Origin: Papaver somniferum
Taxonomy: Eukaryota > Streptophyta > Magnoliopsida > Ranunculales > Papaveraceae
Reading direction: 5' to 3'
DNA: 64,000 nucleotides
Assembly: GCF_003573695.1 (NCBI RefSeq)
Contig: NC_039358.1
Span: 235,055,560-235,119,559, forward strand
Positions 37,903 to 47,976 of the stretch are shown piece after piece. Position numbers and translations under genes: made by a program. The notes beneath the pieces are model-generated. The model did not search any database. It had not been told where the DNA came from and saw only the letters and a program-made list of their open reading frames with translations. Position 1 is the first letter of the stretch, and each line of letters begins with the position of its first letter.

Positions 37903-40900
37903 CTATATGAGTTGGTATAGGAACATCTCCCATCCTTTGGTTATCCGTGAAGTTAAATATTGCCATTGGGTGACATCTTCGTTGACCGACTCGTCGAAGT
38001 GACCAATTTGTTCCGTAGCAACGTGAAAACCACAATTGCCATCCCCATCAACCTCGTCGGTGGACAAAACAAATGGAACAATGATTGGAGGGAGTTGTTT
38101 AATATACTCTTCTATAATTGTATACGATGATCGTGTTGGTCTTCCATGAAAATTCCTAGGACAACGAAGAGTACCATACTTCTCCTTTATAGTCATCATT
38201 TCCGTTGGTTGTGTTTGTTGCAAGTCGCTCATTTGATCAACAACAATAGAGCTAGCTTGGGTCTCCACTAACACAACTTCTTCCACCACCTCGGATTGAC
38301 TTGCTTGAGAAGGCTCCGTAGAGACCTTTGGTTTCACATTTCATTCGGTTGGTCCACTTTGATCCTTTCTTGGACGACCTCTTTTCTTAGGTTCCGTCTC
38401 ATCTTGAAATTCGTCTTCCGAACGCTCGTGCCTAGACAATATTCTTTTATTAGACAAATACTCCTTCAACTCTTTTCTTTGGATGGTCCTCGACACTTCG
38501 GTGTTGGGCCTACCGACCCCCTTTTTCTTAATAGGTTCATCAACCTCCCGTAAATAAGGGTGAAGGGCTTCCTCCAAATTGTGCATCAATATTTTCTCTT
38601 TGGTGCCATTTGATTTAGCATAACGCTCGGCTATTCGTGCACACAATTCCAACTCAAGGAAAGACGAACCATCAACTACCAGGGTGCTTGGAGTGAAATT
38701 TAATTTCTTCCAAAATGGATGAATATCATTGATGTCAATCACTTCAACATACCTACCCATCTTATGACGACACGAGAGTCCAATACCTATCATATCCTTG
38801 AAAACACAAACGATATTCTCGTCATCGTAAGCTTTATAAAGCTTCAATTGTTTCATCATGTGATTTATTGCCCATCTTGAAACTTTATGAACAATTCCCC
38901 TTAGAAGCAATTTTTCCTTATCATGTTCCATTGGGAATTGGTGTACACTAAATTGCATACATTTCCTAATCTTTACGAGATCATGATTGGTGCATTCATG
39001 GATTGTTTCTTGGATCGACACAACTCTATTTTGACTACCAAGTAGTATTTTCTTTAATCGTCCATGATACCCCTCCGCAATGCTTGTCGCCTCGTTCTTG
39101 AAGTTACGATATTCATATGTCCATGCAAACACAAACTTCTCCTTAAGCGGTAACCATTGGGTTTTACAATATTCAACGGGTTTTGGGTAGTTCGTGCCAT
39201 ATTCATCCTCAAATTGTTTCAAGTTAGATTCGTAAATTTCCTCGGTCTTCGACCAAACGATCTTGTCCCATGCTTTCATGAACATATTCCAAATCATTTC
39301 ATCCTCTTTCCATTTTTCATCAAATAACCTCTTCTGTTCCTCTCTTTCTTCCACGGTTAATTTACTAATGCGCTCATCCTCTTCCTTTGACCTCTTGGTA
39401 CCCTTCCTTGGTTTTTTATCTTGGAAATGATGATGGAAATTGGATTTGAGGTTGCATTGAATGTGGCACGTACATTGCAAGTTTCGGGCTTTCGGAAACA
39501 CTACCGCTATTGCATGCATTAAGGCTTGATCGTTATCCGTTACAATAACCCTTGGAAAATTATCACCGTTATAAATGGACCTCAACGTCTCCAACATCCA
39601 AATGAAACTCACGTTGTTCTCATGATCCATTAAACCCCATCAGTCGTAAACGTGTTTTTGTCCGAAGTGTGGCAAGCAATGTTCAACAACGGCATGTTAT
39701 ATTTGTTTGTCTTGTAAGTGACATCTATCAACAAAATTTGATGAAAGCATTGAGCCAATTGGATCATTTCGGGATGTTCCAAGAAAATACGAACCACTTT
39801 ACCATCCTTTTCTTCCCTTCTCAACGTGTAGTCGTGTAACTACGCTAACCACTCCGATTGTTGCATGACCGATCTACCATCCCATTACGTCCTTTTGATC
39901 GTAGCTAAGGCCGCCTTAATTGTAGACAAAGAAGACAAGTTGTCGGGGTCGTCCGCCTTTATTTTACTTAAAATCTCACTCGCTTTTTGGATCCGCATAG
40001 ACTTAAGCGTCTCCATTTCTTTTGGTTTTAGCTTGGCAACCATTACATGTCCAATTAGTATCCAGATCATCGTGGTTGTGACAACCATTATCAACTTTAA
40101 ACATTTTCCACTCTTTACCTTCCTTACCTTCGGGCTTATAGAAGACAATCTTAAACGGGCATCCTATTTTCTTTGAATTTCTTCGGTATTTCCTCTGCGT
40201 CTTCTTTACGTACATACTTACTATTCTTTCCCGCGTGACTCTTTCGATCCCCACCTCGCTCACAAATCATTTCAAACCGAGTGTCACCCACATGATTATT
40301 TTGAACTACAACACACATGTTCTCTTTTACCTTGTTCATAAGCCAATCCTTTGCCTCCTCCTTACTTCCAAATGACTACACGCGCATATAACAAAACAAA
40401 TATCATAAGTATAATCATTTAACATACATATTTCAACAAATAAATAAATAATAGTAATGGACAAACCAAGTCATTTGCATAGAGTAGGGAAGTATCGGGC
40501 CTCAAATATAAATCATCAACAACCGCTACAACGACCTGCAAAATGAAGCAACATGTTTTAGTATAATAATCGGAAGACATTCAGTAAGTTTTCCAACCGA
40601 TTGTTAGATAATCGGTTGAATATTGTGTGCCCTCAACTACCGAATTCAGTAGAAATAGTTACACAGTCTCCTGAGTACCAAAAAAATCATAATCGGAAGA
40701 TAAAAATATGGTAAAACTGCCGAATACAAGAAATCAGAAGATAAAGTAATTAATATTCCTCCGTTTTTCAAATAACAAAATTTTTTACAAGTTCGCGAAA
40801 ATTTTATTTTGGGGCCATTCAGTAGATAATGTACTCTATATAACTGTCGAATGAAGATATTTTTTCAAAGAAGATTTTCAATTTTTACAAGTTTGGGAAA

Positions 40901-42253
40901 ATTTTATTTTGGGGCCATTCGGTAGAAAATATACTCAAAAAAAACTTCCGAATGTATATATTTTGGGAAAGCAATTTGGGGTTTTAGCATATTTTGGGGC
41001 CATTCGGTAGAAAATATACTCTATATATCAACTGAATGTATATATTTGGTACTCAGTACGTTGTATTCGGTAGATATGTAGATACATTATCTACCGATTC
41101 TGGATAGTTCATGGCATTCAATGCATGCATTAATCGGGTTTTCTTGTTTACAAACACATTCAAAGTGGGTATTTGAGTTTGTTAAGAGCAACTGCAGTGG
41201 TGCGATCGAAACCAAAGACTAAATACCAAAAAAAGGACCAAATTTTGGGTTTAGTCCGTGTTGCTACGCTACGGTAGTGGGCTATATTTGATCGAGCGGA
41301 AATATTACGTTCGTTTGTTGAGGGGCGTAGGTATTATGCACGCTGGATGGAGCGTATGTATATTGTTCGCCCGTTGTTGAGCGTAGACTTTATGCACGTC
41401 GGGTATGAGACGGACCTATAATCAACGCCCCACCATGGAACGAAGCTAATATGTACGCCGATCATCAGCCGCCTACTTATCTCAAATTCGTAAGTAAAGG
41501 GAGAATTGTTGGGGGTACTGAAAAGGATTAATTATTTGAAAGCGAAACGGGAAAGTCAGCCGGCAGAGACAATGAAGATTTTTAAGCAGTGACGGTGTTC
41601 AACGTGTGAGAGCTTGGTTGCACGGAAAGGCCAACAATCTTCTTAGCCATGTGAAACAAAATTATGTAACTTCACAAACTTGGCGCGTTATTAATACGTG
41701 TGCTGTGGGACGGATCTAATACCAATGCCTGTCGTGAGGCGTACATTTTACTTACGCCTAATCGGGCGTACATTTTACCAACGCTCCATTGAAGCGTACT
41801 TTATAACTTCGCCTCACCATGTAACGATGAATATACAACCGCTTTACATGAAGCGTACTTTATAACTTCGCCTATTAACAAACGTACATTATACGTTTGC
41901 TCGATTATATTTGGTTTTGATCTTGGTCTCACATCAAATATAGTCTGAGATTTGGTTTTGGTCCAGCTTTTACTCTTTAGTCCGTCCCACTGTGTCTCGT
42001 TTCTGGATCATATTTATGGGTTTGATCGTCCACCGTGGTTGCTCTAACACAATACTTGTATGTTTGATGCATCATTAGTTTCTATCTTGGATGATTCTCC
42101 GTTTTCTTCTATGAAAGCGTCTTCTAAGGTTTCCTCTCCACAAAACTTTGGATCATTCAACATATACCCCAAATCGTCTTCTCTAAATGGTCGCGAAGCT
42201 TCAACATTATGTTCTTCACGATGATTCTCAGATTCTTCTTCGTATCCATCCAT
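37903..42253 (-). pseudogene. MULE transposase with C-terminal OTU cysteine protease domain
   Basis: Exon 1 42253-42056 (ATG; MDGYEEESENHREEHNVEAS). Exon 2 40535-40467 (VVVAVVDDLYLRPD). Exon 3 from 40375. Exon 3 holds a FAR1-type DNA-binding region (GCPFKIVFYKPEG, CHNHDD), then the DDE catalytic core: ILLIDVTYKTNKYNMPLLNI (first Asp, ~39740), RVIVTDNDQALMHAI (second Asp, ~39540) and CTCHIQCNL. A SWIM-like CRHKMGRY and IHPFWKKLNF follow. After an in-frame TGA at 38341 comes an OTU start with DGDGNCGFHVA (Asp and catalytic Cys). The OTU His region is missing, because the frame runs antisense into the PMD gene from about 38002. Frameshifts at ~40150 and ~39880, and stops near 39860 and 39630, disable it. 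MULE-OTU fusions are known in plants. Confidence 0.9.
41186..42044. mobile_element. PIF/Harbinger-type MITE nested in the MULE
   Basis: 859 bp. Inverted ends GAGCAACTGCAGTGGTGCGATC and the complement GAGCAACCACGGTGGACGATC, flanked by TAA/TAA (41183 and 42045), fit the 3-bp target of PIF/Harbinger. The interior repeats GGCGTACATTTTAC/ACGCC-type inverted words many times. It lies 12 bp past the exon 1 donor of the transposase. No ORF. Confidence 0.85.
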
Positions 42254-42583
42254 TTTTGTTGATTATTAAAAAAAAATGGTTTTTCCTTTTTTTTTTCTTC
42301 TTCTTCCCTGTAACTCAAAAATGACAACAAATGAAAACAATGAAACAAATTGAATCCAAATACTACACTGACCACAATCGGAAGCAATATTGTTATGTTA
42401 TCTACCGAATGCACTCGGTAGATAAAAAACTTATAATATCTACCGAATATGTAAGGACAATTCTGTCATTACAATTTACGCGAGATAAGGTCTGGTTTCA
42501 ATTTACATTTGGGCGATCCTATTTTGTTTTATTGTTGACCCCTAATTCCTTTTGAGTGGCCCTAAAAACGCGAGGTTTAACAA

Positions 42584-43049
42584 TAGGTCAACAAAAAAGA
42601 TAGTGAGCAGTTTCGTAGCGCTAAGCCTAATACTATCATGTTGCATTTTTCATCTGAAACTGAAAGAGTACAAACAAAACTCCAAATTTTTTGAAAGGGT
42701 TTTCAACAGAAACAAAGTGTTACCACTTTACTGCAGTAGCATACCGGATGTGAGCACATTATTCTTGTATGCAGTTTTTGGTACCAGTACTTAATGGAAC
42801 TTACCAGCCCCTAGCTCATTACGAACGCACAGCAGCGTATTAGTACTACTCTCCTGTCTGGTCAAAAACTAATACAGTTCCACCTAGCTATTACTAAAAC
42901 AAACTTAATAGAGGTTTAAGTTTGACATAATTAGATTCATTTTTTGAACATAGCATCACCAAAATAAACTTTGTATTACCTTAATCTGGAATTTCTTCAT
43001 CTCCCTCAAAATTACATTTCACAATCCATAAGAAATACAATCATGTGTT
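42584..43049. other. Spacer after the MULE, no gene recognised
   Basis: Ordinary AT-rich DNA. ORFs 42331-42555 and 42552-42794 have no protein-like features. Confidence 0.35.
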
Positions 43050-43740
43050 ACAAACAAAATTCTAAAGACAAATTCAAGGGTTTCAAATAAAGCATGATGA
43101 TACTAAAGTCATCTTCCCCTTCATCTTCACCCGTATAGACTCCATCCTCATTACTAACTTCATTTTCATCTCCACCATCACCATCATCCTCCTCTTCCTC
43201 CTCATAATCATCATAACCTTTTTCTGCATATAACCAAGGTCCATAACCTCTCTGACTTTCGTCATCCTCCTCCAAGGCGTCAACATCAGCTAACACTCTT
43301 GATGGATCGACTTCTTCATAGGCACCACTATTAGCTACATATATATAGTTAAAATGCACTTTTCATCAATGGGTACATTAGCTAAATCATCATTAACACA
43401 AGAATCTACAGAGTGTCCTATCAAACCACATCTATAACATATATCAGGCAAATCTTCATACCTAAAAAACACCCAAACGACTTCATCAAGATAATCCCTA
43501 CATAATACCCCATTCATCCGCATCGCAGAGTGATAAAGACACACTTGGATCATAGTCTGGTATCGTGGTCATCACCATGGCGGCACCAGCAAAGACGATA
43601 ACTTTGAAGAGTTGTGATGGTGATCAAATCTTTGTTATTGACCTGGAAGTACCCCCTGCAAATCTTCATAGCTAGAAGATGCCCAACCCCTTCATCAAGA
43701 TAATCCCCACCTACATGTGTTGATAAAGACCCAAACATCG
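43050..43740 (-). pseudogene. LINE ORF1 (DUF4283/zf-CCHC_4) fragment
   Basis: Minus: YEDLPDICYRCGLIGHSVDSC (43465-43400) is the zf-CCHC_4 knuckle of plant L1-type ORF1 proteins, with the usual preceding aromatic/acidic (F-x-YE-LP). Downstream SQRGYGPWLYAEKG fits the following YGPWL block, then a long Asp/Glu-rich tail (43240-43110). A duplicated partial DYLDE block lies at 43700-43650. Stops interrupt it and the rest of the LINE is missing. Confidence 0.65.
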
Positions 43741-44420
43741 CTTGGTGGAGGATCTTTTTGAGATTGTATTGGGATCAAACCTGTGACCTCACGGTGGGAT
43801 TTTGGTTTACGGCTGCTCAATTTGAGCTTCAAGGTATCTTTAGCAACACTCGTGTTTCGCTTGAATCTATAGTTTCTATACGCATATAAGTGGTTTAGAA
43901 TCATGCTTATGCTCATGATTTATCAATACTAAGATAGGATGGTGAAAATGACTTCTACTGCTGGAAACTTTTGCTTTGCTTGATCGAAAAATTAATTATA
44001 CTTGTATGCATTAGAAAAGAAGAATATAGAAATCATCTGCCAAAGGTAGAGAAAAGCAAATATATTGCATCCAGACATACGCGCAAAGATGATCAGTATC
44101 TTGTTTTTGATGGAAAAATGAGGATCAGTATCAATGCAAATATTTGCGAAATTAAATCTGTTCAACCAATTTAATTATGTATAATTGCTAATTGCATGCA
44201 TAATTATTACTATAGATCTTCTTTTGTTCAGATTCTCTGTTCCCTATTCGTCCTGTTCTGGTGCCTCTGTCTCGACCATTCATAATAACACGACACGCAT
44301 TACGCATCTTATATTTTAGCTGGTAGCGAGGTTAGACTCTTCTACATGTTTCAGACATGACTCGTATTCCTCCTAATGATCTGAGTCGAATCATTCGATT
44401 CAGATTTTACCTTGTCCCCT
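43740..44420 (+). repeat. Copy C of the VIM-derived unit, 3' part
   Basis: GATCAAACCTGTGACCTCACGG at 43772 equals 24563 in copy B. CACTCGTGTTTCGCTTGAAT, TTGCTTGATCGA, CATCTGCCAAAG and ATTAAATCTGTTCAACC follow in the same order as in copies A and B. In copy B this directly follows the VIM RING relic. Confidence 0.65.
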
Positions 44421-44449
44421 TATTATAAAAGCAAAAGTAAATCTATTAT

Positions 44450-44834
44450 GGGGCAGGATCCACTTACATGGTTATATTGACATAATTATGACATGGTTTG
44501 ACCATTTTTTCTATAAAATTTAAACGAAAAAGAGTTTGAAGCTAATTTTTTTTATGACATGTTCCACTTATATAGCTCTACATTCCTACCAAAAGTGAGA
44601 GCATTCCTAAACGCATAAGACTACCATCTACCACTTTTAATATCAATCGCTGAAGATTAACGGTTAAAATTAAAATTGGTGGATGGTGAAGTTTCGTGTG
44701 TCGGAATACTTTCATTTTTGGTAGGAATGTGGAGTTATGTAAGTGGAACAAAACATTAAAAAATTAGCTTCAAACTCATTGTCGTTTGAATTTTGCAGAA
44801 AAAATGACTAAACCATGTCATTGGATCCTACCTC
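44450..44834. mobile_element. Fold-back MITE with ~170-bp arms, Mutator-type target duplication
   Basis: 385 bp. Left arm GGGGCAGGATCCACTTACATGG..., right arm its complement (ending GGATCCTACCTC), sharing TTTGAAGCTAATTTTTT, CATTCCTACCAAAA and so on. Exact 9-bp direct repeats ATCTATTAT flank it (44441-44449 and 44835-44843), pointing to a MULE-derived MITE. No ORF. Confidence 0.9.
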
Positions 44835-44843
44835 ATCTATTAT

Positions 44844-45897
44844 TTATTTGACTTTGTAAATTTACAAAATTTGGAATAATTTAAAAAAATTGGAATTTTA
44901 TAAGAACAAGTAAAATAAGACTTCGTAACATTCATTACGCAAAATTTCTCGTTACGTGTGGATATTTAAAAATAGTCTCCTAAAATGCACAAGTATTTAC
45001 ATATTTTTTTATAGTGAAAATCCCACGCCATATTATTATACTTTTGCTGCTTTTTATACTGAATTGAATAAAATATATTTTTCTTCGATGAACCAGTCAT
45101 TGCCTCCTCGCTGGATCCACAATCTCTCGTTGTCTGCCCAAAACCATTTTTTTTTGTCACGGATTGTGAATCTTGGTTATTTCTTTTCCATTATAATCCA
45201 AATCAGTTATCAATTGGATTTGGATCATTTTATATGAAATTTTAGATTTCTTGCACATTTAGTTATAGTTGGTATTGATCTACGAAGTTGAATAAGATAT
45301 TCGCTTTTGTAACTACACTCAGCTCCACCATCAATCCCTCCAATCATAGCTACAAATGAGAGAAAAGTATTAAAAATGTTTTTTTTTTGTCATCAAGGTG
45401 AGGTTGATAGATATAAATCATGTAATAGATAAGAGTTTTTATCAAGAGTAAACTTAAAAAATATATTTTCAGAAAGATGTTGGAGCCCAGCTTGTTGTTA
45501 GGCTGCCAACTAAAAGGTTCGTGTGAATTACTATCTTAGCAAAGTATAATTATTTATGTTTTATAAAAGACATATTAATGAATAAATAAATAAATAGACT
45601 GGTCAAATGAAGACATTAACAGTCAATAGTTAGTTCAGTCACCAATCACCATCCCTTAATATTCGAGATTTTGCCGGATACACTACACCTGCCATTATAT
45701 AGCATCTTTGACTGTTTTTGTTTCTCTTGACATTTGATTTTACTAGGAAGCCGAGTGCAAATATAGCATAAAATGACGCTATCTAAGAGCAAACATTATG
45801 GTGGCCATATCGTTGCTTTATCTCTAAAATGTGGTGTAGAGCAAATGTTGTGGGAGTGGGACTAACTTTTTCGACATTCCAGTATATTGCTTGGATT
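44844..45897. other. Gene-poor stretch before the LINE
   Basis: AT-rich; ORF 44956-45237 is low-complexity and matches nothing I know. It holds one copy of the LINE target site (45898). Confidence 0.35.
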
Positions 45898-46647
45898 AAG
45901 CTTTAGCAGCAAAACAAACATACACAGGTTTCATTTGAGGAAGCTTATCCTCTTTTTCTTGTGAAAAGTCAAACACCTAGTCAAAATTAGTCAACCCAAA
46001 TCTGTTCTCAATTATTTTGATCTGATCTGTTTTTAATTTGTTCAATCATCAGCTTTTAATTCTTGTCTGAACCTCTCTGTATGATAACTCGTTTCGGTTG
46101 TTGAATTTATTGTAAAATTCTCACTGTTTTTGATACCCTAGTTTTTATTTTTCTTTTTCTTCCTTTCTTCGTGTCGATCTCTGGTTCTAATTGAGCTATT
46201 TTTCCCTTTAATGACAGATTAATCTTCTCCTTTATCTGTTGCCACGCATGGTGTTGCAGTATTGTCCCATCAATTATCTGGGTTTCTCAATGGTTGGCAG
46301 TATCAAAGTTGGCATCTTCAAAGGTTGGCCTTATCTAACAGTGGTGTGTATCTTATTCATCTTTATCTTGTCGATCCATCGTTATCTGTTTGGGAATCAT
46401 TGTTTTGGTTTTAACAAGCTACTACCTTTTTCGATCTCCGCTTCTGATGTTATCTCAATTTTTATTAAAAGCTTTGAATCCTACAACTTTTTATATGTTC
46501 TTCCAATTTCTTAAACCTTTAACCCATATTTATCCCTTTTACCTCTTGCCAACTCCTTCATATTTTGTTTATAAAACCCACCTCACAACCTTCTTCTTTC
46601 TCCATACCCTCTTCTGTTTTGTTATCATCTTCTTTCTCTTTATTTTC

Positions 46648-47976
46648 ATGGCTCGTCCTTTTTTGAATAATATTGCTCACCAAATGGAAAGTGTTTCTAT
46701 CAGTGAAGAGCCTGTTAGGAGAAGAGTGATTATGCATTCTAACACTGCTATCTTAGCTGGAATTAGGGATTGGCAGTTTAGTCTTGCTGGTAAGCTTTAT
46801 GCTCCGGGGGTTATGTCTTGGAAGGATGCTGAACGTGCAGCTAAATTTATTTGGCCTCATCTTCGAAGACACAATCAATGGTTTTTCCAGGTGCGTGGTT
46901 TAGAACCAAATATTTTTGTTATCAAGTTTAAAATTTCAGAAGATAAAGATGCAATTTTATTTGGTGGAGCTTGGAACCTTGATGGTCATTTGATTGTTTT
47001 AAAGGATTGGAATCCCACTATGGATTATCATCTACTGGATTTTACGGTTTCTCCTTTTTGGTTAGAGTATAAATATCTTTTACCTGAATTCACCTATGCT
47101 GATATTCTTCGAATGTTTGGTAACATTGTTGGGGAAGTTAGAGTTATAGAACCAGATGGTGTGAACCCTCCTACATCCTCTAAGTATAGAGATCTTGTTC
47201 TCATTAATGTTAACACTCCCCTTATTACTGGTATAACTACTGCTAATGTTGCTGGTGTAACTAGGTGGATTGGTTTTTTTTACGAGAAACAGCCTTATCG
47301 TCATTGTCTTGAATGTAAAGTTCCTAATCATGAAGAGGTTGACTGTGCTAATATGGCTCATACCCGTCATGAGATGGAATAAATTGTTCGTGGTTTTGGT
47401 TTTGTAGAGCCTATTTTGCCTCCTCAAAGGAATCCTGAGCAAGAAGCACAACTCTTTCTACAACATGGATCTCAGAGGCGTGATAGACTACGACAACCTA
47501 TTGAACAACAACCTATACCCTTTGATGGTATGCGCCTGTCAATCTTCTCGGCCTCTGATTCAGGTTCTGGTGCTTCCTCTTCATATCACAATCAAGCTCA
47601 GTCCTCTTCTTATTTGAGACCATCTTATCCTATGACTAGTGACGGTGCTAGTACTAGTGGTGTTAAGAAAAGATATCGTCGTACACCAATTTTGGTTATA
47701 AATTCTGAGCCGCATATTCCTGATGCTGATTTGGATGACAATGTGGTTACTTCTCAAGTGGATGATACTGTCTCTGTTGAAGATGATACCACTGCTTCAG
47801 CCATGGATAATGTTTGGGACATTGCTGCAGCCTCTGCTTATAATACACAGAATCATACTGATGCATGGCAACAGGTGATTGTCAAAACCTATCCTTCTTT
47901 ATTCATTTTTGCTTTGTTTTTTCTTTTGTCGTTTTCTTGCAGTTTTTTTTTTTTGAATTTCTCTGTTATTACCGTC
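46648..47976 (+). pseudogene. LINE ORF1 (DUF4283 gag-like, CCHC_4), one internal stop
   Basis: ATG at 46648 (MARPFLNNIAHQMESV) after a T-rich 5' UTR. DUF4283-like region: GKLYAPGVMSWKDAERAAKF, PNIFVIKFKISEDKDAILFG, GAWNLDGHLIVLKDWNP; then the knuckle YRHCLECKVPNHEEVDC (C-x2-C-x4-H-x4-C). TAA at 47380 interrupts, and the same frame continues with a Ser/Gln/Asp-rich tail to ~47880 and on into ORF2 without a stop. ORF1 proteins coat LINE RNA. The frame before 46648 is open but does not look like protein. Confidence 0.88.

Larger units (their letters stand above)
34528..38002 (+). pseudogene. Plant mobile domain (PMD, aminotransferase-like) gene carried by the MULE
   Basis: Exon 1 34528-34730 starts ATG (MSTKDKSLGPRTKNV). 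Exon 2 starts at 35306 and holds a Gln/Pro repeat tract. The PMD starts in an exon at about 35959 with AVRLLKPTAAPTKMLDWPL and runs FVERLYPETDTFHMPFGEM, VTPDDVLQILNLP, AYLLCVLGYVIFPNTSGNR, YSWGTSCLAFLMDEL, stop, KASRRGTSQVAGNVALLQ. After a repeat-filled intron it resumes at 37399 with AWIYDHFPILN, PLWHPTGYVMYNPSRVMRQL and GYMSWYRNISHP. PMD proteins (MAIN/MAIL1 relatives in hosts) are known both as silencing-related host factors and as passengers of plant transposons. Stops at 35354, about 35569, 35830 and 36611, plus a frame change in exon 2, disable it. Start and first splice sites look sound. Confidence 0.87.
34236..42574. mobile_element. Mutator-like element (MULE), 8.3 kb, with PMD and transposase-OTU genes
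   Basis: Exact 9-bp target duplications GTTTAACAA flank it (34227-34235 and 42575-42583). Terminal inverted repeats of ~40 bp begin CTTCGCGTTTATAGGGGCC at the left and, complemented, CTCGCGTTTTTAGGGCC at the right; both continue CACTCAAAAGGAATTAGGGG. Inside are a FAR1/MULE transposase joined to an OTU protease domain on minus, and a plant mobile domain gene on plus, the two converging at 37903-38002. Non-coding parts are dense in ATTCGG/CCGAAT. A PIF-type MITE is nested at 41186-42044. Confidence 0.95.

Noticed and set aside
37903..38002. Genuine coding on both strands at the PMD/OTU overlap
   Set aside because: The OTU reading loses family similarity where the PMD sequence begins; more likely a truncated OTU reading into the antisense of PMD.
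46390..46647. N-terminal extension of LINE ORF1
   Set aside because: Starts at a non-ATG codon and reads hydrophobic, T-rich 5' UTR; the family-like protein begins at the ATG at 46648.
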